Below, in pieces: positions 33,604 through 46,080 of a stretch of 59,957 nt of DNA. The DNA comes from Deltaproteobacteria bacterium. Its GTDB lineage: Bacteria; Desulfobacterota; Syntrophobacteria; Syntrophobacterales; Syntrophobacteraceae. The stretch is taken from assembly GCA_021777755.1 (NCBI GenBank), contig JAJYDE010000022.1:1-59957 (forward strand). The letters run 5' to 3'. The number at the start of each line of letters is the position of its first letter. The first letter of the stretch is position 1. Position numbers and translations under genes: made by a program. Under the pieces are notes generated by a model, which did no database searches, had not been told where the DNA came from, and saw only the letters and a list, made by a program, of their open reading frames with translations.

Positions 33604-34001
33604 CAGCTATTTTCCCGTTTATGGAAAACCCGGTTGAACTCCTTACGAAGCTCTGCCGGGGAAAGTTTTTCAGCTCCCGGGCGCGCAATGACCACGATAT
33701 CCTTAGCCGGTGGTGCGATTTCACCCTTATTAAGCCTGAACCACTCGCGAATGACCCTTTTGATGCGGTTGCGCCTGACGGCCGAAGGCCAGAACCGCTT
33801 TTGCACAACAAGGCCCAAACGATGATATTCAAGACCATTGGGGGCGAAATTAAGGCCGAAATGGAAGGATTTCGCGCGTTTTCCCGCCATTTTGACTCGC
33901 TGGAAATCGGCGGAGCAACGAATCCTTTCATGGGGCCGAAAAGTCTGAGTGGCCTTCAAAGAGTTGTGGTCCGAGGATTGCCGCGGTCCATGTCCGCTCA
34001 C
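33603..34001 (-). CDS. rnpA: ribonuclease P protein component
   Basis: 132 residues from a GTG that overlaps the rpmH stop as GTGA. The core is [16 protein letters not shown] at the N-terminus and the RNR motif in [17 protein letters not shown]. It helps RNase P RNA remove 5' leaders from pre-tRNA. The RNA partner (rnpB) is not in the window. An internal start slightly downstream is possible. Confidence 0.95.
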   Translation of the reverse strand: MSGHGPRQSSDHNSLKATQTFRPHERIRCSADFQRVKMAGKRAKSFHFGLNFAPNGLEYHRLGLVVQKRFWPSAVRRNRIKRVIREWFRLNKGEIAPPAKDIVVIARPGAEKLSPAELRKEFNRVFHKRENS

Positions 34002-34135
34002 ACAGAGAGGCGTTTTCGCCCCTTTGCGCGCCGGCGTCTGAGTACGTCGCGCCCGGCCTTTGTGGCCATGCGCTCAAGGAAGCCGTGGGTGCGATTTCTT
34101 TTCACGTTGCTTGGTTGAAATGTTCTTTTGGACAT
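33998..34135 (-). CDS. rpmH: ribosomal protein L34
   Basis: 45 residues, the usual size: [19 protein letters not shown], then [25 protein letters not shown] precedes the ATG at 34135. First gene of the leftward operon. Confidence 0.97.
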   Translation of the reverse strand: MSKRTFQPSNVKRNRTHGFLERMATKAGRDVLRRRRAKGRKRLSV

Positions 34136-34230
34136 AAAGCTTCCTCTGCAAGTATGATTAGCCCGCCTGGAAAAAGGGCGGGAGGTTGGCTCCAAGCCGT
34201 TTCAAATGACGCGGCACACGCAAAAACCCA

Positions 34231-34260
34231 ATTTTAGTCGCAAATCGGCATGCTTGTCAA
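34231..34260 (-). promoter_or_regulatory. sigma-70 promoter of the rpmH operon
   Basis: On the minus strand, TTGACA (34260-34255) matches the -35 consensus exactly, and TAAAAT (34236-34231) is one base off the -10 consensus, with an 18-base spacer. Transcription should begin near 34224, about 90 bases before rpmH. The rest of 34136-34482 is the divergent region to mreB; a weak TTGCGT / TTATTT pair at 34413-34441 could serve mreB. No DnaA boxes were seen. Confidence 0.8.
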
Positions 34261-34443
34261 CAATTCAAAAACGCCGCCGGGACTTTTTCAGAACCGGCCA
34301 TCGCCATCTTTTCGCAAAGGAAATTTCTCGATATGCTTGGAACCCTTGCGAGTGTCGCAACGCGGTATTTTAGCAAATTAAGGGCTCCCTGGTAACATTT
34401 TCTCTTAAGGCGTTGCGTGCGTCGGGGTTCTCGTGTTATTTAG

Positions 34444-35514
<1,071 letters not shown>

Positions 35515-35538
35515 GATATTCAAGTTGAAGTGCCTGAT

Positions 35539-36636
35539 ATGAGATTTTTAAGTACGGGCTTTTGGTTGCGTCGGTTGCGGGGCGCGCTTTTGGTCCTCGT
35601 GTTCGTCAGCGCCTTTCTATATATATTTTCTTTGAATTTCCGAATACCCGACAAAATGGATCGATTGCAGCGCTTTGCGACTGAAATCGCAAGTCCGCCG
35701 CTGCAACTGGTTGGAAACGTGTTTTCCTATTTTGAAGGGTTTTTCAAAAGCTACATCTGGTTAAGAAATCTGCGCACCGAAAACGAGTCCTTAAAACAGC
35801 GGATTGCCAAACTGCAAAACCAGGTGACCGCCTACCAGGAAGCGTTCATTGAAAATCAGAAACTGAGGCGGCTGCTCGATTTCAAAAAGACGACCGGCTA
35901 CGAGACCATAGCCGCCCAGGTGGTGGTCCACGACCTGACCGGATGGTTTCAGACCTTGATGGTCGATAAGGGCTTTCGCGACGGGGTCGGGCCCGATATG
36001 CCCGTGGTTAACGAAGAAGGGGTTGTCGGACGAATTCTGGATGTATCCGACCACTACAGCCGGGTCTTGTTGATAACCGATCAGGGCAGCGCCGTAGACG
36101 CAATCGATGTGCGAAACCGCCTTCGGGGTATTCTTTGCGGTAAGGACGCAAGCGGGTGTCTTCTCAAATATGTCAACGCCAATTTGGACATGGATGAAGG
36201 CGACCTCATAATAACCTCGGGCAAGGATGGTATTTTCCCCAAAGGGCTAAGACTTGGCATCGTGCACGCGGTCTACAGGGACCCGGCCAGCATGTTCCAG
36301 CGAATCGGCGTAAAACCTCTTGTGCAGTTGAGCACGATCGAGGAAGTTCTGATTATAAAGCGCGGTAAGATCACGATGGGGCCGGTGGTCAATGCCGTGC
36401 CGAAAACCGTTGACCGCAAGGGGGCCGGGACAGCCGTTCCGACCGGCGTTGGTGCCGATGCGGCCGCCCAAAAGAGGCGATCGTATCGGGCGAAGCACGG
36501 GGCCAAGGCGGGCAGTGCCCGAGTTGTGTCCGGGGGTGAAAAAAAGACTCGACTCCATCGCGCTCAAGCGGTCGGGGATAAAAAGATTCGATCTTCCGGG
36601 CAGTCCCCGCGCGTTCCCGCAAAAAAACAGCGATGA
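35539..36636 (+). CDS. mreC: rod-shape-determining protein MreC
   Basis: About 365 residues. A membrane anchor (ALLVLVFVSAFLYIFSL) is followed by a coiled coil (LRTENESLKQRIAKLQNQV) and the beta-rich periplasmic domain with DKGFRDGVGPDMPVVNEEGVVG. The last 80 residues are a basic, Ala/Lys/Arg-rich tail that is not part of the usual fold. GAAG precedes ATG 35539; a GTG at 35530 is the alternative start. Confidence 0.94.
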   Translation: MRFLSTGFWLRRLRGALLVLVFVSAFLYIFSLNFRIPDKMDRLQRFATEIASPPLQLVGNVFSYFEGFFKSYIWLRNLRTENESLKQRIAKLQNQVTAYQEAFIENQKLRRLLDFKKTTGYETIAAQVVVHDLTGWFQTLMVDKGFRDGVGPDMPVVNEEGVVGRILDVSDHYSRVLLITDQGSAVDAIDVRNRLRGILCGKDASGCLLKYVNANLDMDEGDLIITSGKDGIFPKGLRLGIVHAVYRDPASMFQRIGVKPLVQLSTIEEVLIIKRGKITMGPVVNAVPKTVDRKGAGTAVPTGVGADAAAQKRRSYRAKHGAKAGSARVVSGGEKKTRLHRAQAVGDKKIRSSGQSPRVPAKKQR

Positions 36637-36651
36637 GCGTTTTAGAGGGCG

Positions 36652-37155
36652 ATGGTTCATGGTGCGGCTTTGAAAAAGGCGATCAAGTTTTCTTCTTACG
36701 GGTTTGTGCTTTTGGCTCTACAGGCTCAAGTGGTCCCGCAGCTTCCCTACACGGCCCTGCGCATCGATCTGTTTTTACCCTTCATGTTCGCCGTGGCGGT
36801 GGAATACCCTCCCCTGACGGCCCTGCTGTGGGCGGGTGGTCTGGGCTTCGTGGCGGATGTCTTCTCGGGTGAATTCTGGGGGCTGCACGTGGGCTCCTAT
36901 ATTATCAGCGTCTGCCTTGTGCAAATGGCTGCCGGCGGCTTCGAGTCCGACAATCCCGCCTATCAGATGTTTCTGGTCGGGCTTTGCGCCCTTGGCCAGT
37001 CTATCGCCCTCGGGTTGTTTTTATCCTATGTTCCAACGGATTCGGCGACGCTGGCCTCGATATGGGTCGGTTTGAGCGTAAGAACGCTTCTTTGCGCCAC
37101 GATTGCGCCTCTTTTGATTTATCCGCTCCTTGGCGGACAAGCCTTTTGCGTTTGA
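36652..37155 (+). CDS. mreD: rod-shape-determining protein MreD
   Basis: 167 residues with about five transmembrane helices (SYGFVLLALQAQVVPQLP, LFLPFMFAVAVEYPPLTALL, then GLGFVADVFSGEFWGLHV). This hydrophobic, weakly conserved protein sits between mreC and mrdA, which fixes the call. AGAGGG is just upstream of the ATG. Confidence 0.9.
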   Translation: MVHGAALKKAIKFSSYGFVLLALQAQVVPQLPYTALRIDLFLPFMFAVAVEYPPLTALLWAGGLGFVADVFSGEFWGLHVGSYIISVCLVQMAAGGFESDNPAYQMFLVGLCALGQSIALGLFLSYVPTDSATLASIWVGLSVRTLLCATIAPLLIYPLLGGQAFCV

Positions 37156-37174
37156 GTCGGTCGGGTGTTCCACA

Positions 37175-39028
37175 ATGATGAAAACAAAGGGCAGAAAAGA
37201 CGGACCCAGAGTGATGAGCCTGGAGAGCGCGGAGGCGCTGTCCTTTAAAAAGCAATATATTGTTTTTTTTGCGGTCATGCTCCTGGTGATGATGATTTAT
37301 CTTGCCCGGCTGTGGTACCTGCAAGTGCTCTGCGGCCAATTTTACCGGTATCAGTCCGAAAATAACAGGATCAGGGTCGAGGATGTGGTGGCCCCGCGGG
37401 GCATCATATACGACCGTAACGGCGTGCCAATCGTGGAGAATCGTCCGGCTTACGACCTCATGATCATAAGGGAGGACGTAAAGGACCTCAATGGAACGAT
37501 CGAGGAGCTTGCGCGCCTGTGCGAGTGTAACCCTTCCGATTTGTTTGCGGTCCTTGAGGCCAACAAATCGACCCCGAAGTTCATTCCTCTGAGGCTGGTA
37601 TCCGACATCGACCGGGATTGTCTGGCCCGGGTCGAGTCCGAGCTGATAAGGCTGCCCGGAGTCGAAATAGTGATCGAACCGAAGCGCGAATACAACTGGG
37701 ACGGGACGGCGGCCCACCTGATAGGATATCTCAGCCAGATTACGGAGGGGGAACTCAAGAGCGGAAAATACCCCGGCTATTATCCCGGGGAGGACATCGG
37801 CAAGGTGGGGGTGGAGTACGGCTTCGAAAAGTATCTCCATGGAGTGCGGGGTCACCGGCAGGTCGAGGTGGATGCGGTTGGAAGAAGAACGAGGTTGCTC
37901 GAAGAGCAACCCCCGGTAGCCGGCCACGATGTATGGCTGACCATCGACATGGATGTCCAAAGAACAGCCGAATCCCTGCTTGAAGGCAAAGCCGGGGCTA
38001 TCGTGGCGCTCGATCCGAACAACGGAGAGGTGCTCGCGTTCGCCTCCAGTCCCACCTACAACCAGGAGAAATTCATAAAGGGGCTAAGCGAGCACGACTG
38101 GCATGAGATGGCCAAAGACCCCGGCCATCCGATGCTCAACCGGGTCTGCGGGGCGGCCTATCCCCCGGGGTCCACCTACAAGCCCCTGGTGGCTCTTGGC
38201 GCCCTGCAAAGCGGGGCGATAAACCCCTCGACCACTTTTCTTTGTCCGGGCTACCTTTCCTTTGCCGGCCGTCAGTACCATTGCTGGAGAAAGGGCGGAC
38301 ACGGGACGATTTCGGTGGAAAGGGCGCTAATGCAGAGCTGTGATGTTTTCTTCTACCACACCGGGCTTTTGATGGGCGTCGACCGATTGGCCGAATATGT
38401 CAAAATGTTCGGTCTCGGGGCAAAGACGGGCATCGGGCTTCCGGGGGAAAACCCGGGTCTTATCCCCACCTCGGCGTGGAAAAGGAGGGCGACCGGTCAT
38501 CCGTGGGAAAAGGGGGAGACGATTTCCATATCGATCGGGCAGGGCTACGACCTGGTGACCCCGCTGCAGATGGCTGTGGCCTACGGGGCGATCGCCAACA
38601 GCGGGAAGCTGTGGAGGCCTTTCGTGGTGAAAAGGATCGAGGGGATGGCGAAGGGCGAAGTGCAGGCTGCGGGGCCCCTGCTCAAGCTCGAGATCCCGGT
38701 CGATCCTCGTTGGTTTGCCCTGGTGCAGAAGGCGCTCTCCGAAGTGGTGAGCGATCCGAGAGGAACGGCCCATTCGTTGTACGACCCGGCAATGCCCCTT
38801 GCGGGCAAGACCGGTACGGCCCAGGTGGTGGGATTGGGCCGCGGCAAGGCCGGGGTTAACAATAAGGACGATGCATGGTTTGTCGCCTATGCGCCCGCTT
38901 CGGATCCCAAAATATGCGTGGCCGCTATTGTCGAGCACGGGGGGCACGGAGGTTCGGCCGCGGGGCCGCTGGTAAAACAGGTGATGGCGGCTTATTTGAA
39001 AAGCAGGCATGAACCCGCCCAAAAATAG
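37175..39028 (+). CDS. mrdA: penicillin-binding protein 2 (elongation transpeptidase)
   Basis: 617 residues from ATG 37175. A cytoplasmic tail and one transmembrane helix (IVFFAVMLLVMMIYLARLW) precede the dimerisation domain (PRGIIYDRNGVPIVENRPAYDL) and the transpeptidase domain. Catalytic motifs are all present: STYK in AYPPGSTYKPLVAL, SCD as the SxN-type motif in MQSCDVFFY, and KTG in AGKTGTAQV. It crosslinks side-wall peptidoglycan with RodA. The frame continues upstream into mreD, but that part is not family-like. Confidence 0.96.
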   Translation: MMKTKGRKDGPRVMSLESAEALSFKKQYIVFFAVMLLVMMIYLARLWYLQVLCGQFYRYQSENNRIRVEDVVAPRGIIYDRNGVPIVENRPAYDLMIIREDVKDLNGTIEELARLCECNPSDLFAVLEANKSTPKFIPLRLVSDIDRDCLARVESELIRLPGVEIVIEPKREYNWDGTAAHLIGYLSQITEGELKSGKYPGYYPGEDIGKVGVEYGFEKYLHGVRGHRQVEVDAVGRRTRLLEEQPPVAGHDVWLTIDMDVQRTAESLLEGKAGAIVALDPNNGEVLAFASSPTYNQEKFIKGLSEHDWHEMAKDPGHPMLNRVCGAAYPPGSTYKPLVALGALQSGAINPSTTFLCPGYLSFAGRQYHCWRKGGHGTISVERALMQSCDVFFYHTGLLMGVDRLAEYVKMFGLGAKTGIGLPGENPGLIPTSAWKRRATGHPWEKGETISISIGQGYDLVTPLQMAVAYGAIANSGKLWRPFVVKRIEGMAKGEVQAAGPLLKLEIPVDPRWFALVQKALSEVVSDPRGTAHSLYDPAMPLAGKTGTAQVVGLGRGKAGVNNKDDAWFVAYAPASDPKICVAAIVEHGGHGGSAAGPLVKQVMAAYLKSRHEPAQK

Positions 39029-39082
39029 TTTGTGTCCCTTGGGGCGGATTTTTCCAAAAGATTCGGAAGGCAATTATCGACT

Positions 39083-40198
39083 ATGATGGATAGACGCCTC
39101 ATCGAAAATTTCGACTGGTCCATAATCTGGGTTTTGTCGGCTATCATGTGCATCGGACTGCTCAGCATTTACAGCGCTGTCTATACGCAAATTCAAGCCC
39201 GGCCGACAAGCAATCTGTTTGTAAAGCAGATTGTCTGGCTGGCGATCGGTTTGACGCTGATGTGCGCTTCGCTTTTCATCAATTACCAGCGGTTGAAGGC
39301 CGTAAGCCCCTGGCTCTACGGTATGATCGTGTTTCTGCTGGCGGCAGTTTTGGCCCTTGGCCGGGATGTTCACGGCTCCAAGAGGTGGCTCGAGATCGCG
39401 GGCTTTCAGTTCCAGCCCTCCGAGTTTGTCAAAATCATCATTATCATCCAACTCGCCGGATACTTCTCATCCCAGGAGGTGGCCAATTTCCCGAGGATCA
39501 GGAAGTTGATATTTCCCGTGATGTTGACCATTGTGCCCGTGCTGCTGGTGCTTGCCGAACCCGATCTTGGAAGCGCGATCGCCCTGGCCGCCGTTGCCGG
39601 CTCCATGATTCTTTTCGTTGGAGTTCGCTGGCGCTACCTGGCGATCGTTGTTTTGACCATCATCCCTCTGGCGATGCCCATGTGGCAACGCGTGCTCAAG
39701 CCCTATCAAAAACAGCGCGTTCTTATCCTGCTGAGCCCCGACCGCGATCCACTCGGGGCGGGATACCACATCAGGCAGTCAAAGATCGCCATAGGCTCGG
39801 GGATGCTTTGGGGAAAAGGTTTTCTTAAAGGCACGCAGAACAAGCTCCATTTTTTGCCCGAAAAGCAGACCGATTTTATTTTCTCCGTGTGGGCCGAAGA
39901 ATGGGGATTTGTTGGCTGCGCGGTGCTCATCCTGTTGTTTGGCCTGCTGATTTTTCTTGTCTTGAGGATTGCGGCCAGATCTCGGGACAGGTTCGGCTCG
40001 CTCATCGCGGTGGGTGTTGGCGGGCTGATAATGTGGCAGGCGCTTATAAACATCGGAATGGTGCTGGGGCTGCTTCCCGTTGTGGGAATACCCTTGCCCT
40101 TCGTAAGCTACGGCGGCTCATCGGTCATTGCCCTGTGCCTTGCGGTCGGGTTGGCGGAGAATGTGAGTATGCGCCGCTACGTATTCCAGTCCCACTGA
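39083..40198 (+). CDS. rodA: SEDS peptidoglycan glycosyltransferase RodA
   Basis: 371 residues from ATG 39083 with about ten transmembrane helices. SEDS landmarks are GSKRWLEIAGFQFQPSE (including the conserved FQPSE), GAGYHIRQSKIAIGSG and LPFVSYGGSS near the end. It polymerises lipid II glycan chains in partnership with the preceding PBP2. Last gene of the rod-shape operon. Confidence 0.96.
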   Translation: MMDRRLIENFDWSIIWVLSAIMCIGLLSIYSAVYTQIQARPTSNLFVKQIVWLAIGLTLMCASLFINYQRLKAVSPWLYGMIVFLLAAVLALGRDVHGSKRWLEIAGFQFQPSEFVKIIIIIQLAGYFSSQEVANFPRIRKLIFPVMLTIVPVLLVLAEPDLGSAIALAAVAGSMILFVGVRWRYLAIVVLTIIPLAMPMWQRVLKPYQKQRVLILLSPDRDPLGAGYHIRQSKIAIGSGMLWGKGFLKGTQNKLHFLPEKQTDFIFSVWAEEWGFVGCAVLILLFGLLIFLVLRIAARSRDRFGSLIAVGVGGLIMWQALINIGMVLGLLPVVGIPLPFVSYGGSSVIALCLAVGLAENVSMRRYVFQSH

Positions 40199-40267
40199 AG
40201 TCCGCGAAAACTGGGCGGAAAAATCGGACCTCATGTCATAATTGTAACAGGTGGTTCCGCTTTTCAC

Positions 40268-40296
40268 TTGCCAAGATTGCCTGTCTGTGCTAGTAA
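40268..40296 (+). promoter_or_regulatory. probable promoter of the ATP synthase operon
   Basis: TTGCCA (40268-40273, one base off consensus), a 17-base spacer, then TAGTAA (40291-40296) preceded by TGC, an extended -10 feature. It lies about 225 bases before the first atp gene, in the 323-base gap after rodA; the rest of that gap shows no gene. Confidence 0.5.
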
Positions 40297-40521
40297 GCTC
40301 GCCCAGTCAAAGGTCAAGTGAGAGTTTGAAATACCTTGCTGGAGCGTCGGGTTTTGCTTGGGTGCGATACGCTTCGGTCAACGGGATTCCGGCTGGGCGC
40401 ACTGGCCTGTTTTAGCGTAAGAGGGCCTTTTCCCGGTGGGGGATGGGCTGAACATAATTTTGCGACGTGCATGTCGTAAGGGCAATAGGATCTTTTGTCT
40501 TAGCGGGAGGGTGGAGCGACA

Positions 40522-40950
40522 ATGACAGTAATACCGGATTGCACGCTATTTATCCAAATGGCCAATTTCATCATTTTCCTTATCCTGATGAACCTCGTGC
40601 TGTACCGCCCGATTCGTCGGATAGTTGCCGAGAGGAAAAAATTCGTTCTCGATCGGCAGGAAGGGATTGAAAGGATCGAAGGACTGACGCGGGCCGGCTT
40701 GTCGGACTTCGATTCGAGGCTGAAGGAAGCCAGAGGGGCCGGCGCTCGGAGAATCCAGGAACTCAAGGTCGAGGGCTACGAGCAGGAAAAGGAACTTCTC
40801 AGGCAGGCCTCCGAAGAGACCGCGGGGAAGGTGCAGCAGTTGCGCGGAAAGATTCAGAAAGACGTTGCGACTGCTCGAAAGGATCTCAAGCAGCAGGTGA
40901 AGATGTTTTCAGGCGAACTGGCGCAGAAGATTCTCGGGAGGAAAGTTTGA
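40522..40950 (+). CDS. ATP synthase F0 subunit b'
   Basis: 142 residues: an N-terminal membrane helix (LFIQMANFIIFLILMNLVLY) and a long charged helix (RPIRRIVAERKKFVLDRQ onward). This is the layout of the b/b' peripheral stalk. Having two different b-type genes in a row means one is b' as in photosynthetic and many delta bacteria. A GGGAGG-type ribosome binding site lies upstream. Its TGA overlaps the next start as TGATG. Confidence 0.92.
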   Translation: MTVIPDCTLFIQMANFIIFLILMNLVLYRPIRRIVAERKKFVLDRQEGIERIEGLTRAGLSDFDSRLKEARGAGARRIQELKVEGYEQEKELLRQASEETAGKVQQLRGKIQKDVATARKDLKQQVKMFSGELAQKILGRKV

Positions 40951-41552
40951 TGCACGCGGGTCTAAGAGCAAAGATGTTCAAGTCCGGATTGTTCGCCTCT
41001 ATTGCCGGGGTGCTGTTTTCTCTTACCTGGCTGAGCGATGCATTCGCGGCGGAGGCCGAGGCTGCCCAGCCCAATAATTGGTACGATTTCATACTCCGCC
41101 TGGTTGCCTTCATCATAGTGGTCGTCGTGCTGGTGAAGCTGCTCAAAAAGCCCATAGTCACCTTTCTGAGTTCGCGCCAGGAAGAAATCAAGACGCTGCT
41201 TGCCGAGCTGGAAACCAAGACCGCCGAGGCCAAAGCCGAGCATGAGAGGGTTCAGGCCCGGCTTTCTTCCCTGGAAGATGAAACCAAAAGAATAGTCGAC
41301 GAGTTGATTTCGGAGGGTGAAGCCGAGAGGCAAAAAATCATCGCGAGTGCCCAGCGAGAGGCCGAATACATCCGGCAGCAGGCCGAGATCGCCATCGGGC
41401 AGGAAGTTCAGGCTGCCCGTGACAAGCTGCAGGACGAGGTGGCGGAGTTGTCCGTGGCCGCGGCCGAGAGCATCATTCAAAAGAAAATTCGGGCGGAGGA
41501 TCAACAACGTCTGATCAGTGAATTCATGACGAAGGTGGTGGAGGCGAAGTGA
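40950..41552 (+). CDS. atpF: ATP synthase F0 subunit b with a signal-like N-terminal extension
   Basis: 200 residues from ATG 40950. Ahead of the usual b helix (WYDFILRLVAFIIVVVVLVK) there is an extra hydrophobic segment ending in an AxA-type site (LFASIAGVLFSLTWLSDAFAAEA), like a cleaved signal peptide. The long stalk helix follows (LLAELETKTAEAKAEHER through IQKKIRAEDQQRL). Such extended b subunits are known to me from delta-type bacteria. It overlaps atpH by four bases. Confidence 0.93.
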   Translation: MHAGLRAKMFKSGLFASIAGVLFSLTWLSDAFAAEAEAAQPNNWYDFILRLVAFIIVVVVLVKLLKKPIVTFLSSRQEEIKTLLAELETKTAEAKAEHERVQARLSSLEDETKRIVDELISEGEAERQKIIASAQREAEYIRQQAEIAIGQEVQAARDKLQDEVAELSVAAAESIIQKKIRAEDQQRLISEFMTKVVEAK

Positions 41553-42100
41553 AAAACCAGGTTATTGCGAAGCGTTATTCAAGGGCTCTGTTCAATCTCG
41601 CCGTTGAGGGCAACGCAATTGAACAGTTTGGAACCGAGCTTGACGGCTTCAATCAGCTCCTCAAAGCTCTGCCCGATTTCGAAAACATGCTCCGAAACCC
41701 GCTTTATCCCGAGGCGGTCAAAAAGAGCCTTTACCAGAAAGTATCCGCTCAAATGGGGCTCTCCCCGTTGGTCGGCAGCTTTTTGAACCTTCTGGTTGAA
41801 AAGAAACGAATTCAGCACTTGCCCGAAATAACCGATTACTATCACCGGTTGATTGACGAGCATTCCAACATTTCGAGGGCCAAAGTCAAGGCTGCGGTAA
41901 AACTTGACGCCGCGGAGATCGACAAGATCGCCGCCGCCCTGGAAAAAAGAATCGGAAAGAAAATAGTCGTCGAATTCGAGCAGGACTCCTCTTTGCTTGG
42001 CGGAGTGGTGGCCCGGATCGGCGATTTTGTTTTAGACGGGAGTGTAAAGCGTCAACTGCTTAATTTTAAAGAATCTTTGAAGAGGGGTGCGGTAGGATAA
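41549..42100 (+). CDS. atpH: ATP synthase F1 subunit delta
   Basis: 183 residues. The N-terminal KRYSRALFNLAVEG and the C-terminal GGVVARIGDFVLDGSVKRQL are the family's signature ends. It links the peripheral stalk to the F1 head. The GTG start overlaps atpF's TGA, and its stop is directly followed by the atpA ATG. Confidence 0.96.
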   Translation: MKNQVIAKRYSRALFNLAVEGNAIEQFGTELDGFNQLLKALPDFENMLRNPLYPEAVKKSLYQKVSAQMGLSPLVGSFLNLLVEKKRIQHLPEITDYYHRLIDEHSNISRAKVKAAVKLDAAEIDKIAAALEKRIGKKIVVEFEQDSSLLGGVVARIGDFVLDGSVKRQLLNFKESLKRGAVG

Positions 42101-43618
42101 ATGGAAATCAGATCAGAAGAAATCAGCCAAATCATCAGGGAGCAGATCAAGGACTACGAGAAGAAGGTTGATCTCAGCGAAACCGGACGTGTGCTCTCCG
42201 TAGGTGATGGTATCGCCCGCGTCTACGGAGTTGAAAGATGCATGTCCATGGAATTGCTTGAGTTCCCTACGGCACATGGAACCATCTACGGACTGGCCCT
42301 AAACCTTGAAGAAGACAACGTGGGTGTCGCCATCATGGGCGAAGATACCCACATCAAGGAAGGCGATGAGGTTAGAAGGACCGGTCGTATCGCGGAAGTC
42401 CCGGTTGGCGACGCCGTTTTGGGCAGGGTTATCGACTCTGTCGGAAATCCGCTCGACGGTAAAGGCCCCATCAACGCTTCCGAATTTCGCCGCATCGAAG
42501 TCATCGCTCCCGGCGTTATCGCCAGGCAGTCGGTTAACGAACCGATGTACACCGGGCTTAAGGCCATCGATGCAATGACCCCGGTCGGGCGCGGACAGCG
42601 AGAACTGATCATTGGCGACCGCCAGATTGGTAAGACCGCCATCGCGGTCGATGCGATCATCAATCAGAAGGGCTCCGGCCTGATCTGTATCTACGTCGCG
42701 GTCGGCCAGAAAAAGTCCACAGTCGCCCAGGTGGTGGAGACTCTGCGCAAGCACGGCGCAATGGACTACACCGTGGTTGTTGCGGCCAACGCAAGCGACG
42801 CCGCCGCCCTTCAGTTCATCGCTCCTTATGCCGGGACCGCCATGGGCGAGTACTACAGGGATAAGGGGGGCCACGCGCTTATCATTTACGATGATCTTTC
42901 CAAGCAGGCCACCGCTTACAGGCAGGTTTCGCTTCTTTTGCGCCGCCCGCCCGCACGTGAAGCCTATCCTGGTGACATTTTCTACAACCACTCGCGGCTT
43001 CTCGAAAGGTCCTCCAAGCTCAACAAGGAGCTTGGCGGCGGTTCCCTGACCGCGCTGCCCATCATTGAAACCCAGGCCGGTGACGTTTCGGCCTACATTC
43101 CGACCAACGTTATTTCGATTACCGACGGCCAGATTTACCTTGAGCCGAACCTGTTTTTCGCTGGCGTTCGTCCTGCCATTAACGTCGGTTTGTCGGTATC
43201 TCGCGTTGGCGGCGCCGCCCAGACCAAGGCGATGAAGCAGGTTGCCGGCCGGCTTCGTTTGGAGCTTGCCCAGTTTCGCGAACTGGAGGCTTTCGCCAAG
43301 TTTGGAAGCGACCTTGACAAATCGACCCTGGCCCAGTTGAACCGCGGTATGCGCCTGGTTGAATTGCTCAAGCAGCCCCAGTATCAGCCAATGCCCGCCG
43401 AGAAGGAGATCATGTCTCTTTATGCGGGTACAAGAGGGCATCTCGATACGGTTCCGGTGGAAAAAGTCGGGCAGTACGAGCAGCAGATGCTTGCGTTCAT
43501 GGACCGAAAATATGCTGAAGTTCTGGCCGAGATCAAAGAAAAGCAGGCCATCGACGACTCTTTGGATCAGAAGATGGGCGCAGCCCTGAAGGAATTTGCG
43601 GGGGTGTTCCAGGCTTAA
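42101..43618 (+). CDS. atpA: ATP synthase F1 subunit alpha
   Basis: 505 residues with the alpha P-loop GDRQIGKTA, the region [17 protein letters not shown] and the signature [14 protein letters not shown]. It holds the non-catalytic nucleotide sites of the F1 head. It begins at the base after the atpH stop. Confidence 0.98.
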   Translation: MEIRSEEISQIIREQIKDYEKKVDLSETGRVLSVGDGIARVYGVERCMSMELLEFPTAHGTIYGLALNLEEDNVGVAIMGEDTHIKEGDEVRRTGRIAEVPVGDAVLGRVIDSVGNPLDGKGPINASEFRRIEVIAPGVIARQSVNEPMYTGLKAIDAMTPVGRGQRELIIGDRQIGKTAIAVDAIINQKGSGLICIYVAVGQKKSTVAQVVETLRKHGAMDYTVVVAANASDAAALQFIAPYAGTAMGEYYRDKGGHALIIYDDLSKQATAYRQVSLLLRRPPAREAYPGDIFYNHSRLLERSSKLNKELGGGSLTALPIIETQAGDVSAYIPTNVISITDGQIYLEPNLFFAGVRPAINVGLSVSRVGGAAQTKAMKQVAGRLRLELAQFRELEAFAKFGSDLDKSTLAQLNRGMRLVELLKQPQYQPMPAEKEIMSLYAGTRGHLDTVPVEKVGQYEQQMLAFMDRKYAEVLAEIKEKQAIDDSLDQKMGAALKEFAGVFQA

Positions 43619-43652
43619 TCGCCGAGGAATAAATCAGAGGACAGAATGTGAC

Positions 43653-44525
43653 ATGGCAACTCTAAGAGACATAAAGAGGAAGATCGACGCTGTCAAGAAG
43701 ACCTCGCAGATTACGAAGGCTATGAACATGGTCGCCGCGTCCAAGTTGCGCGGCGCCCAGCAGAACATGGAAAAATTCCACCCTTATGCGCTCAAGTTCC
43801 GTGAATTCATCGGTCGGCTTGCCGCGGGGGTGGAAGATACCAGCGCCTACACGTTGCTCACGCCCAAAGAGGAAGTCAAAAGGGTTGAGCTTCTGCTTGT
43901 CACCGCCGACCGGGGTCTTTGCGGCAGCTTTAACACAAACCTTTTGGTTGCGGCTGAAAGGTTCATCAGGGCCAAAAAGGCCGAAGGCGTTGAAGTTACT
44001 CTTGTCAATGCCGGCAGGAAGGCCAGGGACTATTTCAAGCGCCGTCCGGTCAATGTTCGGGATTCCTACACGGGGCTTCTGAACAAGGTGGCATACGAAG
44101 ACGGTCGCCGCATCGGGGGCTCGCTCATCGAACGGTTCGAGAGCGGCGAAGCCGACGAGGTCTACATTCTCTATAGCCATTTCATCAATATAGTTAAACA
44201 GCAGCCATCGGTTGTGAGGCTTCTGCCCATCGCTCCGGAGAGCCAGGAGTCGGGGCAAAAGGGCTTCGAGTATCTCTTCGAGCCCTCTCATGAGGCGCTT
44301 TTGACCGATCTGTTGCCCAACTATATTTATGTACAGGTTCTGGAAAGTCTCTATCAGACCTGCGTTGGCGAGCAGGCCGCGCGGATGGCGGCTATGGAGA
44401 ACGCGACCAACAACTGCAAGGATTTGGGCAGAACGCTTACTCTTACCTACAACAAGGCGAGACAGGCGGGCATTACCAAGGAACTCATGGATATAGTTGG
44501 CGGCGCTGAGGCCCTCAAGAAATAA
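43653..44525 (+). CDS. atpG: ATP synthase F1 subunit gamma
   Basis: 290 residues from ATG 43653, behind AGAGGA. Signature ends are ATLRDIKRKIDAVKKTSQITKAM (first part of it) and MAAMENATNNCKDL near the C-terminus. It is the rotating central shaft of the enzyme. Confidence 0.97.
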   Translation: MATLRDIKRKIDAVKKTSQITKAMNMVAASKLRGAQQNMEKFHPYALKFREFIGRLAAGVEDTSAYTLLTPKEEVKRVELLLVTADRGLCGSFNTNLLVAAERFIRAKKAEGVEVTLVNAGRKARDYFKRRPVNVRDSYTGLLNKVAYEDGRRIGGSLIERFESGEADEVYILYSHFINIVKQQPSVVRLLPIAPESQESGQKGFEYLFEPSHEALLTDLLPNYIYVQVLESLYQTCVGEQAARMAAMENATNNCKDLGRTLTLTYNKARQAGITKELMDIVGGAEALKK

Positions 44526-45959
<1,434 letters not shown>

Positions 45960-46080
45960 GGAGGCTGCCCGCGGAAGGGCCCGGCTCTGTTTTGTGGCCC
46001 GGCCCTTCCTTGGTCGATCTGGATTGATGGAATTCTTTCCAGGCAAATAGTTAGCCTGACATTGAGAAGATGGTGATAGT

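Noticed and set aside
42299-43441. 380-codon open frame antisense to atpA
   Set aside because: It lies wholly inside atpA, whose product is unmistakable; the frame is a codon-bias shadow and has no ribosome binding site or recognised domain.
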